Assembly: GCF_001013475.1 (NCBI RefSeq)
Contig: NZ_JZEF01000006.1
Location: 62,001-126,000 of the forward strand
Length of the DNA stretch: 64,000 nucleotides
Direction: 5' to 3'
DNA from: Xanthomonas arboricola pv. juglandis
Lineage (GTDB): Bacteria; Pseudomonadota; Gammaproteobacteria; Xanthomonadales; Xanthomonadaceae
The position numbers and the translations under genes were made by a program. The notes beneath the pieces were generated by a model. It searched no databases and was not told where the DNA came from. It worked only from the letters and a program-made list of their open reading frames with translations. This document shows positions 17,408-29,174 of this stretch, piece after piece (the stretch's first letter is position 1; every line of letters begins with the position of its first letter).

Positions 17408-18826
17408 CTACATCAACGCATCGGCCAGGCGTGCAATGCCCTCGCGGCTGCGGCGCCAGGCCGGGCGCGTGCGCCACTGCTCCAGGTCCAGCTGGCGGGC
17501 GTTGGCCAGGTAATCCTGCTCGATCGCACGCAACCGCTGCACCACGCCCCGGTCATAGCAGAGCATGCCGATCTCGGCGTTGAGCGCGAACGAGCGGATG
17601 TCCAGGTTGATCGAGCCGACCAGTGCGATGTCCTCATCCATGCTCAGGTGCTTGGCATGCAGGAAGTGCGGGCGGTACAGCGCGATCTTGACCCCGCAGC
17701 GCAGCAGCTCTTCGAAATATGCTTCCTGCGCCCAGGCCGCCAGGACCTGGTTGTTGCTCTCCGACAGGATCAGCTGCACATCCACGCCCGACACCGCGGC
17801 AATGCGCAAGGCACTGAGCAAGGCCTCGTCGGGGACGAAATACGGTGTCACCAGCACCACCTTGCGCCGCGCCAGATGGATCACCGCATTGATCGCATCG
17901 CGTGCATTCTCGAATGGATACGCCGGCCCGCTGGGCAGCAGCTGCGTGGCGATGTTGGCCTCGCAGACCGGCGCATCCGGCCATACGTCCAGGCGCTGCC
18001 CGGTTTCGGTGAACCAGTCGCTGGCGAACACCGCTTCCAGATGATTGACCACCGGCCCACGCACGCGCGCCACCAGCTCGCGATTGGGCACCCCATCGAT
18101 GAAGCCGGCCTCGGCCAGATTCTGCGAGCCGACAAAGCCCACCTGGTTGTCGATCACCGCAATCTTGCGGTGGTTGCGCAGATCCATGCGACCGCTGCGG
18201 CGCCAGCGCAGGCCGCCGGGCAACACCGCCAGCACGTCCACCCCGGCTGCCTGCAGCCGCTTTCGGTAATGGCGCAGACCGCGCTTGGCACCCACCGCAT
18301 CCAGCAGCACGCGGCAACGCACGCCGCGCACACTGGCGCGTTGCAGCGCAGCGACCACCGCATCGCCCACCGCATCGTCGAACATCAGGTAATACAGCAG
18401 GTGCACGCGCTTTTCCGCCGTGTCGATCGCCGTGACCAGCGCCTGCAGCGATTGCGCGTAGTCGTCCAGCAGTTCCACCGCATTGCCCAGCGTAGGCATG
18501 AAATCGCCCTGGCGTTCGATCAGCGGCACCACCTCGGCGCTGCTGGTGTCCGCCTGCGGGGTCCAGCGCAAGGCGTGCAGGGGCAGTTGCTGCTCGCGGA
18601 TCACCTGCGAGGCGGTGGCCTGGCGTTCGACCCTCACCCGCGATAGCCACGGATGCCCGAACAGCAGATACAGCGGCAGGCCGACCACCGGCACGAAGCC
18701 GATCAGCAGCAACCAGCTGCGCGCCGCACCCGGCGTGGTGCGGGCCGGAATCCACAACAGCGCGGCCAGGCGAATCACCCAGTCCAGCGCCAGCAGCCAG
18801 GTCCCTTGCAACCAGTCAGGCAGCAT
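17408..18826 (-). CDS. cls: Cardiolipin synthase (phospholipase D family)
   Basis: Membrane enzyme of 472 residues that condenses two phosphatidylglycerols to cardiolipin. Two N-terminal membrane helices (about 8-26 and 38-57) precede two phospholipase D domains. The HKD motifs are intact: NHRKIAVIDN with His219 and HAKHLSMDEDIALVGSINLD with His390, each followed by the GS.N element. Length and layout match bacterial ClsA. It starts 13 bp after the LysR gene on the same strand, so read-through is possible, but no functional link is evident. Confidence 0.94.
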   Translation of the reverse strand: MLPDWLQGTWLLALDWVIRLAALLWIPARTTPGAARSWLLLIGFVPVVGLPLYLLFGHPWLSRVRVERQATASQVIREQQLPLHALRWTPQADTSSAEVVPLIERQGDFMPTLGNAVELLDDYAQSLQALVTAIDTAEKRVHLLYYLMFDDAVGDAVVAALQRASVRGVRCRVLLDAVGAKRGLRHYRKRLQAAGVDVLAVLPGGLRWRRSGRMDLRNHRKIAVIDNQVGFVGSQNLAEAGFIDGVPNRELVARVRGPVVNHLEAVFASDWFTETGQRLDVWPDAPVCEANIATQLLPSGPAYPFENARDAINAVIHLARRKVVLVTPYFVPDEALLSALRIAAVSGVDVQLILSESNNQVLAAWAQEAYFEELLRCGVKIALYRPHFLHAKHLSMDEDIALVGSINLDIRSFALNAEIGMLCYDRGVVQRLRAIEQDYLANARQLDLEQWRTRPAWRRSREGIARLADALM

Positions 18827-18839
18827 CAGCAGTCCGTTC

Positions 18840-20150
18840 TCAAGAAGGCTCCGATTCTGACCGCCCGGTGCGTGAACGCAACGGGGCGGGCACGTTGATC
18901 GGCACGCAATAGCGAAACGGCCCGCCCTGCGCGTCAGCCGGCTGCACGCGCTCGGCGCAGACCTGCCGCAGCGTCTGCACGAACGCCGACTGCGCGCGGG
19001 TGGGATGCCAGTCGCTGCGAAGCGTCATGCCGATCTGGCGGCGCAGCTGTGGCCCGGCGCGGCCGATCTCACACAGCAAGCCGGCGCGGCGCTCGAACAG
19101 GAACTGGTCGCGCGACATCAGCGTGAGCCAGTCGCCTTCCAGCAACAGCCCGCGGATGGTCAGCTCCGCGCCGCATTCGATGCGCAGCGCCGGTGGCTCG
19201 ATCCGCTGATCGCGAAACATCTGCTCCCAGCGCGCGCGCACCGGCGTGCCGGTGGTGGCGATCACCCAGGGATAGTCCAGCAACTGCGCGAACGCGTAGG
19301 CGCGCCCGGCCAGCGGGTGCCCGCTGCGCGCCACGATCACCGGCTCGTCGTCGAACAACGGCTCCTGCAGCACATCACGCACCGGCAACGGCTCGCGCAG
19401 CGCACCGATCAGCAGGTCCAGCCCGCCCTCGCGCAGATGCGCCAGCAATTCGTCATACGGGCCTTCGACCACGTTGACGCTGGCACCGGGATGCGCGCGC
19501 GCAAACCGCGCCAGTACCTGCGGCAGCAGGATCGCCCGCGCCAGCGGCATCACCCCCAATGCGATCCGGCCGGCGTGCTGCGAGCGCAACGCGCTCACTT
19601 CGTCCAGGCCGGCGCGCAATTCGGCCAGCGCCAGGCGCACCTGCCGCAGCAGCCGCGTGGCCACCGGCGTGGCCTGCATGGTCTTGCCGCGGCGCACCGT
19701 CAGCGGTACCTCGATCACATCGGCCAGCGACTGCACCGCGCGGTAGATCGCCGGTTGCGAGACCCCGGCGCGCGCCGCCGCCAGCGAATAACTCCCGGCC
19801 ACATCCACCGCGACCAGCGCCTGCAGCTGGCCCAGCGAGACCCGTCGCTCCAGGCCAGGCCGGGCCGGCAGCCGCAACGCCCGCCGCGCCACCCGGATGC
19901 CGCGACCCAGTTGCTCCAACGCCCGCGCGATGCGCGGCACCAGCAACTGCGTGGCCTCGGTGGCGACCATGCCGCCGGGATGCCGCTCGAACAGGCGCAC
20001 GCCGAGCTGCTGTTCCAGCCGCGCCACCGCCTGGGTCAATGCCGGTTGCGACAGGTTCACCTGCGGCGCGGCCGCGCTGATGCTGCCCAGCCGGTGCACC
20101 ACCACCAGGGCGTAAAGATGGCGAAGGTTCGGCTCGGGAGTCGGCGGCAT
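18840..20150 (-). CDS. LysR-type regulator with two tandem HTH domains
   Basis: 436 residues, about 130 longer than a usual LysR protein. Two winged-HTH domains stand in tandem. The first (about 7-81) has SAAAPQVNLSQPALTQAVARLEQ; the second (about 103-178) has SLAAARAGVSQPAIYRAVQSL. A normal LysR substrate-binding domain follows (about 190-400), with GRIALGVMPLARAILLPQVLARF. It is divergent from ligK-galD-ligJ with 101 bp between the starts, so it is the likely activator of that pathway. The inducer may be gallate, protocatechuate or an oxalomesaconate-type intermediate. In LysR proteins of this architecture the extra domain could widen the DNA contact or serve dimerisation; that is inference. 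Confidence 0.88.
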   Translation of the reverse strand: MPPTPEPNLRHLYALVVVHRLGSISAAAPQVNLSQPALTQAVARLEQQLGVRLFERHPGGMVATEATQLLVPRIARALEQLGRGIRVARRALRLPARPGLERRVSLGQLQALVAVDVAGSYSLAAARAGVSQPAIYRAVQSLADVIEVPLTVRRGKTMQATPVATRLLRQVRLALAELRAGLDEVSALRSQHAGRIALGVMPLARAILLPQVLARFARAHPGASVNVVEGPYDELLAHLREGGLDLLIGALREPLPVRDVLQEPLFDDEPVIVARSGHPLAGRAYAFAQLLDYPWVIATTGTPVRARWEQMFRDQRIEPPALRIECGAELTIRGLLLEGDWLTLMSRDQFLFERRAGLLCEIGRAGPQLRRQIGMTLRSDWHPTRAQSAFVQTLRQVCAERVQPADAQGGPFRYCVPINVPAPLRSRTGRSESEPS

Positions 20151-20251
20151 GCTCTAACTATAAGCAAAACCAATATGCATACCTAAAATGAATCTTGAGC
20201 CAGCAGGCGCTCGCCGCACAGACTCGATGCACCCCTAACGAGGATGGATGG

Positions 20252-20923
20252 ATGAGCCAGGTCGTCACCCGGATCGCGCGCACCCCGTTGGCCGTCGTCG
20301 ACGGGCTTGCGCAGGCCGGCGTGGCCACCGTGCACGAGGCGCAGGGACGCAGCGGCCTGCTGCACCATCGCCTGCGCCCGATCTACGCCGGCTGCCGCAT
20401 CGCCGGCACCGCCGTCACCGTGTCGATCCCACCCGGCGACAACTGGATGATGCATGTGGCCATCGAGCAACTGCAGCCCGGCGATGTGCTGGTGGTCGCC
20501 CCGACCAGCGCCTGCTGCGATGGCTATTTCGGCGACCTGCTCGCCACCTCGGCACAGGCGCGCGGCTGCCGCGGGTTGATCATCGATGCCGGAGTACGCG
20601 ATGTGCGCGACCTCACGGCGATGCAGTTCCCCGCCTGGAGCCGCGCCATCTGCGCGCAGGGCACCATCAAGGAGACGCTGGGCTCGGTCAACGTGCCGCT
20701 GGTCTGCGCCGATGCGCTGGTGCAGCCGGGCGATGTGGTGGTGGCCGACGACGATGGCGTGTGCGTGGTGCCGCGCGCCAGCGCCGACGCGGTGCTGGCC
20801 GAAGCGCAGGCACGCGAAGCGCGCGAACTGCGCAAACGCGAGCGCCTGGCACGCGGCGAACTGGGCCTGGACATCTATGCCATGCGCGAACGCTTGGCGG
20901 CCAAGGGCCTGCGCTATGTCTGA
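20252..20923 (+). CDS. ligK: 4-carboxy-4-hydroxy-2-oxoadipate aldolase / oxaloacetate decarboxylase
   Basis: Class II, metal-dependent aldolase of the RraA-like fold (LigK/GalC/ProA), 223 residues. It splits 4-carboxy-4-hydroxy-2-oxoadipate into pyruvate and oxaloacetate, the last step of gallate/protocatechuate 4,5-cleavage. Family signatures: [11 protein letters not shown] near the N-terminus, [15 protein letters not shown], and [15 protein letters not shown] with the Arg-Asp pair that binds metal and substrate. [16 protein letters not shown] block follows. The start at 20252 is supported by GAGGA upstream; a TTG at 20195 would add 19 non-conserved residues. The end overlaps the next gene by eight bases. 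Confidence 0.92.
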   Translation: MSQVVTRIARTPLAVVDGLAQAGVATVHEAQGRSGLLHHRLRPIYAGCRIAGTAVTVSIPPGDNWMMHVAIEQLQPGDVLVVAPTSACCDGYFGDLLATSAQARGCRGLIIDAGVRDVRDLTAMQFPAWSRAICAQGTIKETLGSVNVPLVCADALVQPGDVVVADDDGVCVVPRASADAVLAEAQAREARELRKRERLARGELGLDIYAMRERLAAKGLRYV

Positions 20924-21971
20924 GCAGGTCCGCGCGATGTGGATGCGCGGCGGCACCTCCAAGGGCGGCTTTTTCCTGGCCGACGAGTTGCCGAGCAAAC
21001 GCGCCGCACGCGATGCCTTCCTGCTGCGCGCCTACGGCTCGCCGGATGTCCGCCAGATCGACGGCATGGGCGGCGCCGACCCGCTGACCTCCAAGGTCGC
21101 GATCGTGTCGCGCTCGGCACGCGCCGATGCCGACGTGGACTATCTGTTCCTGCAGGTGTCGGTGGACCAGGCACAGGTCAGCGACGCGCAGAACTGCGGC
21201 AACATGCTGGCCGGCGTTGCGCCGTTCGCGCTGGAGCGGGGCTTGTTGCCCGCACGCGATGGCGAAACCGAGGTGCGCATCTTCATGCGCAACACCGGCA
21301 CGCTGGCCACCGCCAGCGTGCAGACGCCCGGTGGCCAGGTGCGCTACGACGGCGACGCCCGCATCGACGGCGTGCCCGGCACCGCGGCGCCGATTGCGCT
21401 GGCATTTGCCGACATCGCCGGCTCCTCGTGTGGCGCCTTGCTGCCGACCGGCAACAGGGTCGACACCCTGGAGGGCGTGGAAGTCACGCTGATCGACAAC
21501 GGCATGCCCTGCGTGGTGTTGCGCGCCAGCGACCTCGGCGTCAGCGGTTACGAAGACCGCAACACCCTCGATGCAGATGCGGCACTGAAGACCCGCCTGG
21601 AATCACTTCGTTTGCAGGCCGGCCCGTTGATGCAGCTGGGCGATGTTGCCGAGGCCACCGTGCCCAAGATGATGCTGGTCGCCGCACCGCGCCATGGCGG
21701 CGCGATCAGCGTGCGCTCGTTCATTCCGCACCGCTGCCACGCCTCGATCGGCGTGCTCGGCGCCGTCACCGTGGCCACTGCCTGCCTGCTGCCCGGCTCG
21801 CCCGCGCATGCCCTGGCGCAGCTGCCTGGCGGCACCACCCAGCAGCTGGAGGTCGAGCATCCCAGTGGTGCGAGCAGTTGCGTGATCACGGTCGATTCGC
21901 ACGGCGAGGTGGTGCGCACCGCCGTGCTGCGCACTGCACGCAAGCTGTTCGATGGGCAGTTGTATGGCTGA
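20916..21971 (+). CDS. galD: 4-oxalomesaconate tautomerase (PrpF family)
   Basis: PrpF/diaminopimelate-epimerase fold isomerase of 351 residues, related to GalD of Pseudomonas and LigU of Sphingobium. It interconverts forms of 4-oxalomesaconate ahead of hydration. Signatures: [13 protein letters not shown] at the N-terminus with the conserved RGGTSKG loop, [16 protein letters not shown] with the conserved cysteine, and [19 protein letters not shown] near the C-terminus. Its ATG lies within the last codons of ligK (eight-base overlap), indicating translational coupling. Confidence 0.92.
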   Translation: MSEQVRAMWMRGGTSKGGFFLADELPSKRAARDAFLLRAYGSPDVRQIDGMGGADPLTSKVAIVSRSARADADVDYLFLQVSVDQAQVSDAQNCGNMLAGVAPFALERGLLPARDGETEVRIFMRNTGTLATASVQTPGGQVRYDGDARIDGVPGTAAPIALAFADIAGSSCGALLPTGNRVDTLEGVEVTLIDNGMPCVVLRASDLGVSGYEDRNTLDADAALKTRLESLRLQAGPLMQLGDVAEATVPKMMLVAAPRHGGAISVRSFIPHRCHASIGVLGAVTVATACLLPGSPAHALAQLPGGTTQQLEVEHPSGASSCVITVDSHGEVVRTAVLRTARKLFDGQLYG

Positions 21972-22205
21972 GCGGATGGATGCGCCACCACGCTGGATCG
22001 ATCGCCATCGGCCATGCCCGGCCCACGACCTGCGCCTGCCGCGCGGCGTGGCCGACACCGCGTGCCGCAGCGACCTGCGCGTGAGCATCCATGCGCGCAC
22101 CACACCCTACGTGGGCACCTGCAGGTTCCGCGCACCGGGTGGGTCCGCCTTCCGCGTACGTGGTCGTTTACTCACCGATCCCGCCGCCTCAACAAGACCC
22201 TTGCC

Positions 22206-23228
22206 ATGATCATCGACTGCCACGGCCACTACACCACCGCGCCCGCGGCGCACGATGCCTTCCGCAAGGCGCAGATCGCGCAGTACCACGACCCGAGCCT
22301 GCCCGCGCCGGTGTATCCGTCCATCTCCGACGATGCACTGCGCGAAAGCATCGAACAGCACCAGCTGCGCCTGTTGCGCGAGCGCGGTGCCGACATGACG
22401 ATTTTTTCGCCACGCGCCAGCACCATGGCGCACCATATCGGCGACGAAGCGGTCAGCCAGGTGTGGACGCGCCACTGCAACGACCTGATCGCGCGCGTGG
22501 TGCAGCTGTATCCGCAGACCTTCATCGGCGTGTGCCAGTTGCCGCAGTCGCCGGGCGTGCCGATCGCCCAGTCGATCGCCGAGCTGGAACGTTGCGTCAC
22601 CGAACTCGGATTTGTCGGCTGCAATCTCAATCCCGACCCGTCCGGCGGGCACTGGAACGGCGTGCCATTGACCGATCGCGCCTGGTATCCGTTCTTCGAA
22701 AAGATGGTCGAGCTCGACGTGCCGGCGATGGTGCATGTGTCGGGCAGCTGCAACGCCAACTTCCACGCCACCGGCGCGCATTATCTCAATGCCGATACCA
22801 CCGCGTTCATGCAGTTTCTGGAAGGCGATCTGTTCGCTGATTTCCCGGACTTGCGCTTCATCATCCCGCACGGCGGCGGTGCGGTGCCGTATCACTGGGG
22901 CCGCTTCCGTGGCCTGGCCGATATGCTCGGCAAGCCACCGCTGTCCACGCATGTGATGCGCAATGTGTTCTTCGACACCTGCGTGTATCACCAGCCCGGC
23001 ATCGATCTGCTGTTCGAGGTCGTCGACATCGACAACATCCTGTTCGGCTCGGAGATGGTCGGTGCAGTGCGCGGCATCGACCCGCAGACCGGCCAGTATT
23101 TCGACGACACCAAGCGCTACATCGATGCCTTGGCGATTTCCGACGCCGACAAGCGCAAGGTATTCGAAGGCAATGCGCGGCGGGTGTATCCACGCCTGGA
23201 TGCGCAATTGCGTGCGCGTGGGCTGTAA
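22206..23228 (+). CDS. ligJ: 4-oxalomesaconate hydratase, amidohydrolase type
   Basis: Amidohydrolase-superfamily hydratase of 340 residues related to LigJ of Sphingobium, which adds water to 4-oxalomesaconate to give the LigK substrate. Metal ligands: DCHGHYTTAP at the start, the middle histidine in AMVHVSGSC, and IIPHGGGAVPYHWGRF. The end carries the metal/active-site strand LFGSEMVGAVRG. This is not the PIG-L type hydratase (GalB) of Pseudomonas putida. The gap of 234 bp after galD is unusual for this otherwise tight operon and holds a doubtful 85-codon frame. No ring-cleavage dioxygenase or transporter is next to it. Confidence 0.9.
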   Translation: MIIDCHGHYTTAPAAHDAFRKAQIAQYHDPSLPAPVYPSISDDALRESIEQHQLRLLRERGADMTIFSPRASTMAHHIGDEAVSQVWTRHCNDLIARVVQLYPQTFIGVCQLPQSPGVPIAQSIAELERCVTELGFVGCNLNPDPSGGHWNGVPLTDRAWYPFFEKMVELDVPAMVHVSGSCNANFHATGAHYLNADTTAFMQFLEGDLFADFPDLRFIIPHGGGAVPYHWGRFRGLADMLGKPPLSTHVMRNVFFDTCVYHQPGIDLLFEVVDIDNILFGSEMVGAVRGIDPQTGQYFDDTKRYIDALAISDADKRKVFEGNARRVYPRLDAQLRARGL

Positions 23229-23512
23229 CTCTTTCTTACCTGCCGGAGAAGGTGCCCCGCAGGGGCGGATGAGGGGCGTCTCGGAGAGTGGTCACCGTCT
23301 GCGATGCCAACGCGTCGCCACGCGCCTTCGGAAGTGAAACGCCGGCTGCTTCGCCTCGAACTGCCAGCGAGTGACGGTGCGCGCAATCGGAAAAACGACG
23401 TTTCGCTTGCGAGTGGCTTCGCCCCGTACCCTCATCCCAACCCCTCTCCCGGAGGGAGAGGGGAGTGCACGCCGACCATTGTTGCGATCACCCCCCGCAA
23501 CACTCCCCAAAC
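23229..23512. repeat. Repeat-rich intergenic stretch
   Basis: No gene. Contains GGTGCCCCGCAGGGGCGGATGAGG (about 23253-23274), a block around AACGCGTCGCCACGCGCCTTCGG at 23309-23354 and a CCCTCATCCCAACCCCTCTCCC hairpin element at 23428-23463. The last two are inverted copies of the cluster at 15570-15720. Confidence 0.7.
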
Positions 23513-23542
23513 GCAAACACCCGCCTTGCGGCGGGTGTTTGC
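23513..23542 (-). terminator. Intrinsic terminator after rpmG
   Basis: Perfect 13-bp stem, GCAAACACCCGCC with GGCGGGTGTTTGC, and a four-base loop (TTGC). It ends the rpmB-rpmG operon, 27 bp beyond the rpmG stop. The run of A/T pairs at the stem base supports termination in both directions. Confidence 0.88.
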
Positions 23543-23569
23543 CTGGATGCAGATCGGGTAATCGGTGGA

Positions 23570-23737
23570 TTACTTGATCTTGCCTTCCTTGTACATCACG
23601 TGCTTACGCACGACCGGGTCGTATTTCATCATTTCCATCTTCCCCGGAGTGTTCTTCTTGTTCTTGTCCGTGGTGTAGAAGTGGCCGGTAGCGGCCGAGG
23701 AAATCATACGAATCTTGTCACGCTTGCCTTTTGCCAT
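23570..23737 (-). CDS. rpmG: 50S ribosomal protein L33
   Basis: 55-residue large-subunit protein, [21 protein letters not shown] at the start and [18 protein letters not shown] at the end. It is the zinc-free type, since the CxxC pairs are absent. GGAG lies nine bases before the ATG. It lies 13 bp downstream of rpmB, the usual order, and is followed by a strong terminator. Confidence 0.98.
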
Positions 23738-23750
23738 GACTGCTTACTCC

Positions 23751-23987
23751 TCAGACCTTTTCGCCGCGCGCACGCAGCTCTTTCAGAACGGCATCAATCC
23801 CGTTCTTGTCGATGGTGCGCAATGCATGCGCGGAGACACGGAGCTTCACCCAACGGTTCTCGCTGGCGACCCAGAAGCGGCGCTCGTGCAGGTTGGGCAG
23901 GAAGCGACGACGGGTTCTGTTGTTTGCGTGGGAGACGTTGTTACCCGTCTGCACACGCTTGCCGGACACTTGGCATACGCGGGACAT
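23751..23987 (-). CDS. rpmB: 50S ribosomal protein L28
   Basis: 78-residue large-subunit protein. It starts [21 protein letters not shown] and has the typical [18 protein letters not shown] block. The conventional start at 23987 was chosen; the open frame runs 25 codons further upstream without conservation. First gene of the rpmB-rpmG operon. Confidence 0.98.
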
Positions 23988-24189
23988 TACGCACCTCGAT
24001 AAATGAATTGCCACCCATAGCCTGGGGAGCGGCGGCCCCGACAGCGTCAAGCTGCCACGCAACGTTGGGAATCAAGAACTTACGCTGGGAACAAGCCGGC
24101 AACCCCATCGCGCTGGGTGCCGCCATCCGGAGCGATCCGGGCACAGCGAGCCGCGAATTATGCACGGCTTTCCTATGTGTCGCAAGCAC

Positions 24190-27420
<3,231 letters not shown>

Positions 27421-27693
27421 TCAGTGCATGCGTACGCACGCACGGCGCCTGTGCAATCGCAGCGGGTGGCCGGCGGCCGGCGGCACTGCAGCCAGGATCC
27501 CGACCTCCGCCAATATCGCGATCGCCCCCCGGCGCATCCAACCTCTGCCGCGCAGATTCTCACGCTGTTGCTGGTGTGATCGCCCGCGCCGCGACCGCGT
27601 CGATGCCGTAAAACGCGTGTCGCTGAAGCATGGAAGCGCTGTTCGCACGCACGTGCGTGCGGCCGAGGAAGAAGCAAGCCGTAAACACAGCGA

Positions 27694-28965
27694 TCAATGA
27701 TCATGCGAGGCCCCCGACTTTTCGATGTCGGCCTTGACCAGATAGCTCTGCTCCACCACCACCGCATCCCCCAACGCCAGACCCGACACCACCTGCACCT
27801 GCTGCGCATCGCGCGCGCCCAGTGTCACCGGCCGCACCTCGTACACATCGCCCACCCGCACGAACACCACCTCCCAGTCGCGAAACTGCTGCAAGGCCCC
27901 GACCGGCACCACCATCGCCGCCGGCTGCTGCGCCACCGTCACCCGCGCCTTCACTGCAGAGCCCGGCCGCCACAGGCCATCGCTGTTGCGCAGCACCGCG
28001 CGCGCCACCGTGCTCTGACTGGCCGTGGCCGTGCCCGGCAACACGCGCTCCAGCGTGGTCTGCGCCACCACGCCATCGCTGATGCGCGTCACCGTCACCG
28101 GTGCGCCGGCAGTGATGTGCCCGGCATCGGCGCCGAAGATGTGCAGATCCACCCACAGGCTCGACAGGTCGGCGATCTCGAACAGCGCCTGGCCTTCGCC
28201 CGCGTTGCTGCCCAGGCTGGCGTTGCGGGCGAGTACGGTGCCGCTGATCGGCGCACTGACCGGATACGTGGTCAGGCTCAGATTGCTCTCCACCGTGGCC
28301 AGGACCTGGCCGGCGCGCACCTGGTCGCCGACGTTGACGCGCAGGCTGCGCACCGGCCCGGGAAAGCGCGCGGTGGCCTGCGCCTGCGCACCTTCTGCCG
28401 GCGTCAGCAGGCCCTGCACCTCGTGCTGGTCGGCAATGCTGCCGGGACCGACCGGCGCGACCCGGATGCCGGCGTCCTGCGCAATCTTCGCTGCGATAGT
28501 GGTGCGCCCTTCGTAGCTGGGATAGGCCCAGCGACGCGCTTTGCCCTGCACGGTGGCGCGCACTTCCACATCGAACGAATGCGGCTCGCCGACCGTGCTG
28601 TCGGCCAGCAGGCTGCCATCGTCGCGTGCGCGCAATCGATGCACTTCGTTGACGCCGCCGAGCCGGGTCAGGCGCACTTCGACACTGCCGGCGCTGGGCG
28701 GCAAGGGCTTGTCGTCGCGGTACAGCCAGGCTTGATACGTGGGTGGCGTGCCGTCTTCGGCAATCGCCAGCTCCACGCTGTCGCCGTCCTGGTGCAGCAA
28801 GCGCCCGCCGTGCGTGCCTTTTTCGGCTTCCTCGCCATGTGCGTCGGCTTCACCTTCGGCGTCGGGCGTTGTGTGCTCGTGTGCTTCTTCGCTGTTGCCG
28901 CTGTTGCCGCCGCAGCCGCTCAGCAGCAGCGCCAGCACGAGCGGCGCGATCAAAAAACTTTTCAT
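27694..28965 (-). CDS. czcB: Heavy-metal efflux periplasmic adaptor (CzcB type)
   Basis: Membrane-fusion lipoprotein of 423 residues linking CzcA to CzcC. The signal peptide ends in a lipobox (LALLLSGCGG). A His- and acid-rich stretch (EEAHEHTTPDAEGEADAHGE) follows and may bind metal. Then come a CzcB-specific N-terminal domain, a lipoyl/barrel-sandwich part (VRSLRVNVGDQVRAGQVLA), and a C-terminal GLALGDAVVVEQSYLVKADIEKSG with a histidine tail (SHDH). The start at 28965 was chosen because it begins the signal peptide. Confidence 0.93.
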   Translation of the reverse strand: MKSFLIAPLVLALLLSGCGGNSGNSEEAHEHTTPDAEGEADAHGEEAEKGTHGGRLLHQDGDSVELAIAEDGTPPTYQAWLYRDDKPLPPSAGSVEVRLTRLGGVNEVHRLRARDDGSLLADSTVGEPHSFDVEVRATVQGKARRWAYPSYEGRTTIAAKIAQDAGIRVAPVGPGSIADQHEVQGLLTPAEGAQAQATARFPGPVRSLRVNVGDQVRAGQVLATVESNLSLTTYPVSAPISGTVLARNASLGSNAGEGQALFEIADLSSLWVDLHIFGADAGHITAGAPVTVTRISDGVVAQTTLERVLPGTATASQSTVARAVLRNSDGLWRPGSAVKARVTVAQQPAAMVVPVGALQQFRDWEVVFVRVGDVYEVRPVTLGARDAQQVQVVSGLALGDAVVVEQSYLVKADIEKSGASHDH

Positions 28966-29174
28966 TGGAATTGGTCCTGGTTGGCGTCGCCGCTGTGCGT
29001 CGGGCGAACGAACGAAGAAGGTGTGCGCCGGATGCCTTGGATGCGCAGTAGGCGCGCGCAGCACTTGGCGACTGCTGGATGCCGATGCGGTTGCAAGCGT
29101 CGAAACCCATACAGGTGCAGCAGATCCAGGCGGACGCAGGCAGTCAGGGCGAAAACGCACAGCGGACAGAGCGC

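Noticed and set aside
15685..17583. 632-codon plus-strand frame over the FAD protein gene
   Set aside because: Antisense shadow; the minus strand has intact nucleotide-binding motifs.
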